Source of the DNA: Rodentolepis nana
Taxonomy: Eukaryota > Platyhelminthes > Cestoda > Cyclophyllidea > Hymenolepididae
Assembly: GCA_900617975.1 (NCBI GenBank)
Contig: UZAE01000168.1
Location: 1 to 32,116 of the forward strand
Reading direction: 5' to 3'
Length of the DNA: 32,116 nt
Both the position numbers and the translations under genes were made by a program. Shown piece after piece: positions 22,280-32,077 of the stretch; position 1 is the first letter of the stretch, and each line of letters begins with the position of its first letter. The notes beneath the pieces were generated by a model, which saw only the letters and a list, made by a program, of their open reading frames with translations, did no database searches and had not been told where the DNA came from.

Positions 22280-25200
22280 TCACTGACTTTCGGTCTCTAT
22301 GGTAATTTTTGGTGGTAGAAAGTGGGGAAGTGAAGACATTTTCAGAGAAATTTTCCATCGCTTCCTCACAAGGAAATGACTGATGATCGGTAGAACGAGT
22401 GCTGCCACAATTGACAAGAGAAGCCAGGCGAATTGGAAAATAACCTAAATTTAAAAAAACTCAATAAGCCAAATAAAAGTGCTCGACTCAATAAAAGGTA
22501 ATCATGAAAAACTATATATCAAAATATGGGGTGTGCGATAGACTTACCTCCACGCGGTGGACCCTGGGCAACGTATACTCATACGGCAAAAAAGTCTATT
22601 AACCGGTAGTTGACTTCTGACTTCAAACTACCATGACCCCACTGTATGTTATATTCGACCACTTCCACAGTAATCATCCTACCTTTTCTCTGCCTTTGTG
22701 TCAGTCTCTTTTGCGACTGTAAACCACTCTTCTGTTCCCCATCCCTCGACTTTCTGTTACTTTGATGTTCCTTCCCCCTGTGAAGCACGAAGTCAGCTAA
22801 AGGGCTAATGATAACTATCAAAACGCCTGCCATTTGAAATAAATAAATATATCAAAAGATAATGAATAAGAATGGTATTAAAATTTCAAAACTATTTAGA
22901 CACGTTGACGATGAATAAGTGATGTGTTGTTTTGGTAAAGATAATCCAGTGACTGCTTACCCATGCTCTGAAGTCAGCCAAAGTGAAAATGGCTGGAATA
23001 CATCCAAAACTCAATAGGCTAATGATAATTCCAAAGTAAACTCCGTGTCCTAAATAAGCCGAAAACCTAACTTGTCTCATGGCTTTCATGACATCTTCCG
23101 AGGAAATATGCCCGATAGTTGAAAGAGGAAACTGGAAAACCCTAAGAACAAGAAAGTATATTTTAATTGTGGCTTACTGTGAATAAATTCGGGTCCAAGG
23201 CTTAACCGGATTTCCGAGGTCCAAAGTGCGTTGCCAAGTCAATTCAGGTTTTCTATCGTCTAAGTGAGATTTACTGCGCAAAGGTAAGAACGCTATAAGC
23301 ACAGGCAGGATGAAACCACTCACAAGACCAACTCCGCAGGCACAGACATTAATTACGTCTTCACCTGTAAATAAAATGCAAATGAATTATCTTTACCTAG
23401 TATTTCAATTTTACCAATTTCGTGGTTAAACAACCTCCTTTTTTATTAGTCTTAATGCGATTTGCCATAATTGAAGTGTTTTGATGGGGAATAATCAATA
23501 ACATGGTGTGTATGCATGAAGAGTTTAGAAATTCGGTCAATTCGTGAGTCATGTTAAATAAGAGATTGTAAAATCGATATTTTGCTTAAAGAAGAAAACA
23601 ATTCGATTGACAGCGTTATTTAGGTATGTCAGCAGTTGCTTAGGGCACTTTCTCCCTAAGACAACGAAAGTGGCAAGCCAATAAACAAGCAAAATTACCC
23701 ATTTTGAACGAAGTATGAGAGTCAAGTAAGTAAAGAATTGTCCACATTATTATTGCAAGAAGAGAACTTGTCAACGTTCCAATAAAAACGGCAGGTTCTG
23801 TTAACTTCTCCCAGTACAGAGCCAAGATAAAGCTACCCAATGCTCCGATATTGCAGCTCTTCGGTACTTCATTGAAGATCAACCCAAATATCTAACGAAA
23901 AAGAAAAGCGGAGCAAATCGATTCGGTTTTCTTTTAAGTCTCTTTAGTTATCCCTCGTAGAGGTTAATAAAAATGTCTGAGGTATGTAGAACACTATTGC
24001 AATTCATAACATTATTAGTCACCCTTTTAAGTTAGACAATAGGGTTGTTTAAGAAGTAAGTTTTACAAATGACTCATTTGCTTAAGCGACAATATGCATT
24101 AGCGACAACTGGTAATGGAATTTACTACAAATTTTGTCAAAATTGACAATGAAGCCTTCAAAGTAAATTTGTCATAAGCTTCAAGTAAATGGACTCAAAG
24201 CGGAGGTACTTTACCATTAGTCAATTAGTTCAAAATAAAAGGAAAGAAAGCGGGAACTTGCCCCAAAGTAATTTATGATAAGTCCCACTGGAACAATGCC
24301 ACAAAGCACCAAAAGCACTGAGGTTCTGTGAATATTCCTCAAGGCCTTGTTGTATTTTAAATAAAGACTGTGCACAGGACAGCTGATTTTATAATCCTGA
24401 TGCCCAGCTTTTTCAGCTCTAAAAAATATTTTGGTTGAAATTACACTTCTGTAGTTTACAACTACGTCACATATAACAGCGTTTACTTTGTATCTTCCTG
24501 ACAGTGTATACATTCTGCGGGATCGCTACATTGGCAGGTATCTTTTGGTCGAGTTTGATCGTCTTTAGATTTACCGCAGAATGTACAGCAATTGACATCA
24601 TAACAAACTCTGAAGGGCTAGCGAAAAGAAAATGGTCATTGATTTACTATTTAGCCTACCCTCAAATGAACGGCGTAAAAATCCATTGTTAACACTTTTG
24701 TAATCGAAAGTGTTTTTAGAGTTGTCCCCGTAGTTACCGTAAACGCGTAAAGGGAGAAGAGAACAAAGAGACCATTTTCGCCCATTAGGGATTTTGCAAC
24801 ATCCACCATTGATGCCGCTAAATGGAAAACGAATCTGCTACTTATTTAGTATTTAGTAGAAAGATAGTGTTTTCGATGCTTACTCTCAAGGGAGGTATAG
24901 TTGGTAGACGTTTGAAATAATAGACTTCCGAATCCAAAACCCATACCGAATACGAGAGGAAACGGGCACCAAATCAATATTGCTAACAATGTGCCCCAAC
25001 CTTCTTCTCCTGGCACAAAGCAAGCATATGTATCCCATATTGATTGGTCAAAAACCACCTCACATGTTTTAACTATAGAGAATTGAAATGTGGCTATGTT
25101 TTACCCAACAGTCTGCTTATGCCCAGCTTCATTGCCAAGTAGCTTCTCATAGTAAGATGTCCTGAGGATGGTTCCGTAATATCACTATCAGTGCGAACTG

Positions 25201-26706
25201 CAGCGTTGTAGACCTTGTCAAATGATCCTAGATAAAAAATAGTTTAAAATTACCCAGCTTCATACCGATGGTGTTTGTTGGGTCAAACATAAATACTTTG
25301 ACAGCAATGACTACAGTGACAAGCTGAAAGTAGATGAACATCGTGTAGCTGAATGGAATGAGGTGCTTAACTGTTCCAACGGTTGCACATATATACGCTG
25401 CGATCACCGTTACAATCCATGCCAGTTCAAATGTCACATCAGCCGAGATTGCTGAGTAAATTTTGCATCCATCTGTTAATTAAGTAATCATAATAATTGA
25501 GTTTTTGAGCAAGTTTGACTGTACGCTTATTTAAAATCAGATTTTACAGTGTTGTGATAAATTTGAAAGAGCGGTGGCTGTTTTGTTTTTAATTGAAACA
25601 CACAGCAGTTTATTTCATTGAAAAATGCATAAAACACTGCTCATCCGTTTTTTTATAAACAATTTCTACTAAATTTTAATTGGTAGTGGATATCACTAGG
25701 TAGCCTATTGATGTTGTGGCTCTCAGGTACATTTTTAAACCAATAGAAAGAGCTTAGTGTTTATAGACGCCTTTAATCTCTCTAATTGACAAACCTCAAG
25801 TCAAATTATCTCGGCAGAAATGACTTACTGTCAACTACATCAGAAATAATCGCCATGTTGTTGACAATTGTGAGACAACAGAAGAGTAAATGAACTCGCT
25901 TTCCAAAACGAGCGAGCAACAATTGTGGAAAAGTTCCACCACCTGGCGCCCTGGATTTGTATTGAGTGACCAAAATTCCCATTATGATTAAGGGCGTCGC
26001 TGCGCCAAATAAATACCAAATGGGTCCGGATAATCCGTGCTACAATACAAAATTGTAAAACCTTCTCCTTCAAATCATTATTCGTACCATTTAGGATATA
26101 TTTTCGTTTTAATTAATTGAATTTCACTTTTAATTGTAATTATAGGTAGTCGATTAACCAATAAATCAATATTACCTGAGCAGCTGCGTAACTGCTGACC
26201 GTAAGTGCTGAGGCTCGGGTACAATGCATTGCTAATGCGACTGCCGTAATCCCGAAATTAGGGAATATTTGGATATCGGTTTTAGGCCACAAGATTAAAA
26301 ATTAGGTAATTATTGTTAATTGACACCAGTTTTGCATGAAATATTTCAATTTAAATGCAATATACACTGAAAGAACATTATGGAAATACTCACTTGTTTA
26401 ACAGTCTTTCTCTTGAATATCAATATGATAAGATTAATGAAAAGCAACATGACAGGATAGAAGAGAATCAACAAGAAGGCATCAACCCATTTTAGTGACA
26501 TTTTGACAGTCACAAATGTGAATGGGAAACTTATTTGGGCATCAGAAAACTCCATTTAAATCATTTCGATTAGCCAATAAGATAAAGCCGTGATTCTCAG
26601 TCCAATTGGTTACCTTAATTTTCATAAAGGCGTTTTCATCTAAAAGCTGAGAAAAAAATTGATCTTGAGTTTCACGCATTTTCAACTTCGTTGGAATAAA
26701 TGCCAT
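22280..26706 (-). CDS. DUR3-like sodium/solute symporter (SSS family), 14-exon model
   Basis: A multi-pass membrane transporter whose closest known relatives are urea symporters of the DUR3 branch; the substrate here is unproven. Minus-strand exons: 26706-26614, 26549-26390, 26240-26176, 26039-25829, 25472-25266, 25227-25105, 25072-24884, 24817-24660, 24617-24487, 24418-24262, 23891-23699, 23364-23178, 23141-22961, 22444-22280. All phases agree and give 739 residues. Family signatures in order: HGLSGPIWYLFGAATPLIIM (from 107), ADVTFELAWI, FDPTNTIGSFDKVYNAAV, HLTMRSYL, VVFDQSIWD, LSITKVLTMDFYAVHLR, LALYWEKLTEPAVFIG, WQRTLDLGNPVKPW (C-terminal half) and DFRAWVIFQFAW near the end. Residues 403-446 form a cysteine-rich insert. 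The intron after exon 10 uses a GC donor (GGG|GCAAGT). The exon 2/3 junction is the weakest point: the model uses GA|GTATTT and lacks part of the usual first cytoplasmic loop. A SINE-like element sits in the last intron. Confidence 0.85.
22514..22857. repeat. Target-site duplication around SINE-like copy 1
   Basis: The 11-bp direct repeat ATATATCAAAA is at 22514-22524 and again at 22847-22857, immediately outside the element. Length and position are typical of target-primed reverse transcription. Confidence 0.75.
22525..22846 (+). mobile_element. SINE-like retroposon, copy 1, sharing its 3' tail with the LINE at 30295
   Basis: This 322-bp element is flanked by an 11-bp direct repeat, ATATATCAAAA (22514-22524 and 22847-22857). 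It ends with GGGCTAATGATAAC, then CGCCTGCCATTTGA and an AAAT-type tail. A second copy, in inverted orientation, is at 27286-27605. The body (TGTGCGATAGACTTACCTCC onwards) is non-coding; no tRNA-type A/B boxes were confidently seen, so the head class is unknown. It could alternatively be the 3' UTR of a different, 5'-truncated LINE. It lies in the last intron of the DUR3-like gene, antisense to it. Confidence 0.75.
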
Positions 26707-27285
26707 TATACTTTCTGAATTATAAGAGTATTTAGATAAAATATAAGAAACAATTGCAATCTAGTTATTTTACAAATTGTTCTTGAATTCACTTAAACGT
26801 ATTTGGGAAATAATTATTTAACTTATGTCCTTAATTTGCATGAAATCCCGTTTCGAGAAATCCCAATTGCAATAATGAAATTACGAAGTTATTGATATAT
26901 GATCATTGGCCCGTTCATATAAATCGCATCATAACTCCACCCTTAAATATCTTAATTAAGCTGTTTTATTGTCTCCTAAATAAAAACAGGACTCTCCATC
27001 GTGTCATTGAACCATTCCAATTTTTTTCTTCAAACTATTTGGTCGAACTCTGGTGAAATCTGCTATTCAGCCCCTAGATAAGCTTTTGATAATAAAATAA
27101 TAAATGAACTTTTAACTTAAGAGCACAATGATCTATATTTCCACTTGCTAAAAAAGAGGAATAACTCAAAGCATTCAGAATTCCGATAAAAGGTTTAAAT
27201 ATCTGCGTCCATCATCCCTATTCGGTCATTCATTTTGATTTCTTCATTTTCTCAGCGTTTAGGTACCTCCTCTCTACCAAAACGT
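26707..27285. promoter_or_regulatory. Upstream region of the DUR3-like gene
   Basis: AT-rich DNA between the start codon at 26706 and the SINE-like copy 2. It presumably holds the promoter and 5' UTR. No recognisable core motif was found. Confidence 0.3.
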
Positions 27286-27605
27286 TATTTATTTGTTTCA
27301 AATGGCAGGCGTTATGATAAGTATCATTAGCCCTTTAGTTGACTTCGTGCTTCACAGAAAGGAAGAGGAACACCAAAGTGGCAAAAAGTCGAGAGAGGGG
27401 ACAGAATAATGATTCACTGACATAAAAGAGACAAACAGACACAAAGGTAGAAAAAAGATGAGTACTGTGGAATTAGTAGAATATGAAATGCGGTGGGGTC
27501 TTGGTAGTTTGAAGTCAGAAGTCAACTGCCGATTAATAGACTTTTTTGCCGTATGAGTATACGTTGCCCAGAGTGCACCACGTGGAGGTAAGTCTATCGC
27601 ACAAT
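27286..27605 (-). mobile_element. SINE-like retroposon, copy 2 (inverted relative to copy 1)
   Basis: Read on the minus strand this matches copy 1 over its whole length, from TGTGCGATAGACTTACCTCC to the tail GGGCTAATGATACTTATC and CGCCTGCCATTTGAAACAAA. Substitutions and small indels show it is an independent, older insertion. No clear target-site duplication was found. It lies about 0.6 kb upstream of the DUR3-like start codon. Confidence 0.75.
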
Positions 27606-30282
27606 AGTATCATTCATTCCTTGATAACAGTTTCCCATTATCGAGCAATTCTTTATCAGTTTAAATGAAGTTACTCTGATGTTATGCGCTATGAATGTTG
27701 TTCAGCGCCTTGGCAATAATAATGATAATGGAAAAAGTTTCAATCCCGGGTGACGCCACTATTTAGTCCTACTTGCCCCAAAACTATTCTATTTCTTAAT
27801 GGTTTGGAACATTATTTCCACTTAATGTTAAGTTTTTCAAATAAATGGCTTGGGAAGAAACTGGTTTTGGGTGGTTATTTTGTTGAATTCACAAAACTCG
27901 TGCACGCAATCAATTTCCCTCCTTAGTGGCGTGATTTTAAGCCAAAACTCATAAACAATTGTGTTATCTAATTCACTTCACTTCGGAATGAACATGACCA
28001 TATTAACTTAATTTTTAATAAACCACCATTAAAATCAAATGCTGCCAATATGACCGCCACCTAAACCAAAGGAACTCCATTTCAACAGATTGCTCATAAA
28101 GCTCATAACATAGTGAAGAAAATTGGGATAATTTAATACAATAAAATTCTGATTAAAATGAAAAAAATCTATTGGGAGTAACCAGAACCTTCAATACAGC
28201 AAATTTTGATTCATTGACATTTGCACATATTCCATAAAGCATATAGAATACAGCGTCAAGTGCTAACGTTTCAGAAACCTTATTAATTATAAATTGTAAA
28301 TTAAAAAGAATTGGTTCGTAGTTCAGTAACTTTATGGCAAATGAAGAAGTTTCTCGTTCATCCAACCATTTAGTTCGCTTCAAATCGATTTGTTGGTTGA
28401 AAACTAGTAGTCATCTTTTAAAAAAATTTGACCTCAAGATCTTGAAGATCACCTTCTTCAGGAAAATCAATATCGGCCATTTTCTAATGAAGATTAAATT
28501 GTTTGGTGATATGACACTCATTTTCATTTCAACTGCAAATTCATCCTGTACTGGTTGCTATTCCAAACGAGTCAGCCACTAATAAAGTTGAAAACTTCCC
28601 ATCAAGCCATCTTATTTGTATATATTTTTTTAATTTGTGGCACTTTGCTAAAGGTCCCCACTTCAATGGCATACCATATTTCAGCTTTTCAACTTGAATA
28701 AAATATTGCAATCTTCCTAAAGTATTCGCTTAAATTTCTAGAAAACAGTTATTCTTTTACAAACGCTGTTCCCATTAATTAATGACGGTAAATGATATTG
28801 GTATCAAATGAAACTTGAAATAGCTAGAGAAGACTTATTTATTTTCATCACACAAAAGATACCATTTTTAAATTTATTTCGCACCTTTTCACAATCATTT
28901 TTTGACTTTCATTTAAGTAGAGATTAAGATGAAGATTTTGAAGATTATTACACGTAGTGCTCAATTATGAATTTCGATGCTAAAATTGGACCCGCACCTA
29001 TTCCAACAGCGTATAATGTAAGTAAAGATACTATACCCCTTTTTCTGAATTTATATGTATTCTAAAGTTCGAATACTGGCTCGAAGTATCGTTCATATCT
29101 TAACACTTTTAGTTGTCCATTTGCACAAATTTCAACTATTCTTTTTAATTATACCAACTTTAAGCGCCATGGTTTTAAAGGGCTAACCTCAAGCCCGACC
29201 TACAGTCGATTACCATTTTTTAGTAAGCGTGCTCCATGAAGGCATTGACAAAATCTGATCCCCACTACAGAACGTATTCAGTCTCTTTCGACCTCTACCA
29301 TCGCAGTTGGAGTTTAGCTCTTCTGGAGTGGTGCCTTAACCACACCAAACAATCAGTTGGAAAACGCCTGCTGCACTTCTATTTAGGTATAACATAGAGA
29401 ACATGTTTATTTTACCACGGAAACGGATGAAAAATTCTGAATTTCAAATTTCATTACATTTGTCTGAGTTGTACAAAAAATGCACACTTTTGAGCTGATA
29501 ATCCCATTAACAAAATTTATGAATTTATCCAATTTTCCACATAAAAGTATCAAATAAAATTTCTTTATGGTCCTCTCACATTGTAAACCTACTGTTTGTA
29601 GCTTAGTGTTTTGATGACACTTACTGTTTTCTCTCGTTTTCAAGGTTGAAAAAGTACAAGAAACCTCATTCCCAATTAGCTCCATTTGTCGAACCCCTAC
29701 CCCCCCCCCACCCCCACCCCACGTTCCACTCTAAATGAGAAGTTATGCTAGGCAAATCATTATTTCTAGAAAATTGGTATTAAGAGAAAAGGAACTTCAA
29801 TGACGGTGGTTGAGTTAGGATAAATTTCGAAGATGATTCAGATGAGAAGTAAGAGCAATATCTCATAAATTCTCCAAAATGATCTAAAAGAAAAGAACAA
29901 AGAATTTTAGAATAAACTTCTTTAATTTTAACTGGGGGAGGGGGAGTAGAGATATTACAATGTAACCCACACCCTTTGTTATCTGATATTATACTCAATT
30001 TGGTAGGAGCCTGTAATTAGGACGACCTAAATAATTCAACCGACTTTGAACTCAGCTGCAATTTTCTTCCATGTTCGCCTTCATCACCAAAAGCCATAGC
30101 CTTTTAACCTGATAAAATATATTATGGTCAACAAAACTTGGCAGAGTTTCTGGAAAATGCCAACAAACACGTGACTTGTCTCTGTTTATTTTAACCATTT
30201 TTTATATGAATTCTTGACAAAAAAATCATAACAGAATGTAATGCCCATTTAAAGGCGGCAGATGAACTTTTTTAGAGTTATT
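27606..30282. other. Intergenic region with no recognised gene
   Basis: Mostly AT-rich. A stretch at about 29160-29390 is less AT-rich than its surroundings and may be an old repeat, but I recognise no family. A C-rich tract is at 29695-29721 and a G-rich one at about 29934-29946. Open frames here are short and lack coding character. Confidence 0.45.
29695..29721. repeat. C-rich tract, potential G-quadruplex on minus strand
   Basis: C-runs of about 4 to 10 separated by single A or TA. The complementary strand satisfies the G3+ four-run pattern. It is the third such tract of 20 bases or more in the window. Confidence 0.8.
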
Positions 30283-30294
30283 TAATATTTTGCA

Positions 30295-31198
30295 CTGCGC
30301 TCACTGGTCCTTGAGACAATCAATATCAACTATTCCGCAGATCAATGGCTCCAAGTCTTCACTGATGGGTCATACATAGAAAACCAAGCAAATGTTTGTG
30401 CAGGTGTCTATTCTGAACTCTTCTCTTTCTACGCAGCAGTGGGGCACAATAGATCCGCTTTCGAAGGAGAAATAGAGGCCATTAGGACAGCACTATGCCA
30501 ATTATGTTGCCTGGATGCGAAATTCACCAAAGCGGTGATACTTTCGGACTCACAGTCAGCAATAAACTCAATTGGAAACAGAGAGCCAGAGATAGAGATA
30601 AAGGAATGTAGAAAACTCTATCAGCTGCTGAGAGAGAAAAGCAAACCTGTGGTCCTACAATGGATTCCTGGTCACTGTGGCATCAAAGGCAATGAGCTTG
30701 CTGATTCACTTGCTAAGAAGGGGACAACGATTTTGCAAATGCATGGACAGGCCGATGTCTTTCCACACAATGAAGGCCTTAATCAGGAGAGAATTCCATA
30801 CCTCAAGGTGCAACGAACTTAAAGCTCGAACAAAGGAGAAACAGTGGACAGTTGCACTCTCCGATATAGCCGACTGGCCAAGAATCGAAGTCGTTGCTGA
30901 GTTCAGACTACGTACCGGACACGACTGCTTGGCAAAACATCTTCACAGATTAGGAGTATACACTCAACCCACATGCCCTCTATGTAACCTACAGGAGGAA
31001 ATGGAGAAGACCCACCTGATTCGATGTCCAGCCCTAAAGACAACGACGGAAAGCCAGAGATACTGGGAAGCAAGAAGACAGCTAATGAACTGCTATTAAT
31101 TAACTGCTATGTATGTACCCCCTCACCCTTGGGGGAAGCTGAAGTCGAAGTTTAGGGGCTAATGATAATATCATAAAGTCTGCCATTTGAAATAATAA
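30295..31198 (+). mobile_element. 5'-truncated non-LTR retrotransposon (LINE) with RNase H domain
   Basis: A 904-bp insertion bounded by a perfect 12-bp direct repeat, TAATATTTTGCA (30283-30294 and 31199-31210). It contains only the 3' end of a LINE: RNase H domain, C-terminal zinc knuckle, stop at 31099, about 50 bases including a CCCCC...GGGGG hairpin (31118-31135), then the tail GGGCTAATGATAATATCATA, TGCCATTTGA and AAT repeats. An RNase H domain after the reverse transcriptase is known from clades such as I and some relatives; AAT-type tails also recall I-type elements. The exact clade is not assigned. The intact duplication and near-intact frame point to a relatively recent insertion. Confidence 0.9.
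30310..31099 (+). pseudogene. LINE ORF fragment: RNase H plus CCHC zinc knuckle, one frameshift
   Basis: The first frame, open from about 30310 to 30822, shows VFTDGSYIENQANVCAGVYS, FEGEIEAIRTAL, VILSDSQSAI and LQWIPGHCGIKGNELADSLA, the RNase H active-site blocks with Asp/Glu/Asp and the WIPGHxGIxGNE loop. Near 30758 the homologous reading moves by one base to the frame that continues SFHTMKALIRREFHTSRCNE, FRLRTGHDCLAKHLHRLG, then CPLCNLQEEMEKTHLIRC, a CX2CX9HX3C knuckle, and ends RYWEARRQLMNCY. The missing 5' part (endonuclease, reverse transcriptase) was lost by truncation at insertion. The closest sequences I recall are from spiders and ticks; that needs a search. Confidence 0.9.
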
Positions 31199-31210
31199 TA
31201 ATATTTTGCA

Positions 31211-31539
31211 GTACTTTAAATACGAAATGTAATACCTTTAAACGAACTGAGGACAAAAATGGTTAGGGCGGATTGTAACCTAAACTTAAATGATCCATGT
31301 ACATTAAACCATTTTAAGCTCATCACGACTTCTGATTAGTTATGGAAAATCGAACAGCAATCAGTTCTATAGGCTTTGATAAGAGAAACTCAGGCCTCCT
31401 TGATTGACTTATCTTATTTCATGACATTTCAATGGGGGAGAGTGAAAGATACGGCTTATCTACCGCATAACATACAGCCAAAGTTCCTCCAACGAATATA
31501 TGGGAAATGAAGCCCGCCAAACAGTATTTTTTAATCAAG
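31211..31539. other. Short intergenic stretch
   Basis: AT-rich sequence between the LINE and the 48-nt tail insertion. No feature was recognised. Confidence 0.4.
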
Positions 31540-31554
31540 AATTTCTACCCACCT

Positions 31555-31602
31555 GGGCTAATGGTAACCATCAAAACGCCTGCCATTTGATAAAAATAAA
31601 TA
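31555..31602 (+). mobile_element. 48-nt tail-only retroposon insertion with 15-bp target-site duplication
   Basis: The insert is GGGCTAATGGTAACCATC, then AAAACGCCTGCCATTTGATA and an A-rich end; it is the 3' terminal segment shared by the LINE and the SINE-like copies and nothing else. It is flanked by a perfect 15-bp direct repeat, AATTTCTACCCACCT (31540-31554 and 31603-31617). It is therefore an independent insertion, not a remnant of a longer copy. It lies about 105 bases downstream of the stop of the minus-strand terminal exon at 31707, so possibly in that gene's 3' UTR. Confidence 0.85.
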
Positions 31603-31706
31603 AATTTCTACCCACCTCAAGTTATAAGACTTAATAATGGTGATGAAATTCCGGCTTACGCTTAACGGTTTTTATATTTGATGATTCAGTCATTAACTCG
31701 AGATGA

Positions 31707-31886
31707 TTACTCCATTTCGATATCATCTTGGTGTTCAGAGTATTCGATGCGGGGAAGAATGTGTTGCAGATCGCGGGGAAGTCTTTCTGCTCGCATCAGA
31801 CGAAAGCAGTTCACAGCTTCAAAGACTACTGGCAGGAAAATTGTCACAGCCGTGGATACTGCCAACAGAACTAGTATCACATAAAT
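31707..31886 (-). CDS. Terminal exon of a second membrane transporter gene, probably a DUR3-like paralogue
   Basis: An acceptor TTTTGTAG at 31887-31888 is followed, phase 0, by 59 residues and a TAA. The first part, VILVLLAVSTAVTIFLPVVF, is one membrane helix; the rest is a charged tail (RLMRAERLPRDL, then EHQDDIEME at the end). It resembles the last exon of the DUR3-like gene at 22280-22444 in starting phase, helix position, the LP motif at the helix end and a charged cytoplasmic tail. Sequence identity is low, so paralogy is an inference. The upstream exons lie right of the window. Confidence 0.5.
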   Translation of the reverse strand: MYVILVLLAVSTAVTIFLPVVFEAVNCFRLMRAERLPRDLQHILPRIEYSEHQDDIEME

Positions 31887-32077
31887 CTACAAAACACCAA
31901 CTTCTTATTTTATATATCTTTTTTAATTAGTCAAAATGCTTAATTTTAAATATGGTAAAATAAGAAAAATACTATTCATAGAAGTTCAGTGGTAAAATTC
32001 CCCTCCATAAACGGAGTAAGCGTGAAAACGAAATCTCTTGTCTATAATACCTTAAAGTTAATTTAATTATAAGAACT

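Noticed and set aside
22579..22833. 84-codon minus-strand open frame beginning MAGVLIVIISPLADFVLHRG
   Set aside because: It lies wholly inside SINE-like copy 1, antisense to it, and the corresponding frame is broken in copy 2. It is not a gene.
26265..26310. An extension of DUR3-like exon 3 upstream (reading TDIQIFPNFGIT)
   Set aside because: It would restore loop length, but there is no AG acceptor anywhere upstream in this interval, so I kept the acceptor at 26242-26241.
29160..29390. Less AT-rich stretch as an old repeat or RNA gene
   Set aside because: No internal promoter boxes, cloverleaf, terminal repeats or coding blocks could be recognised.
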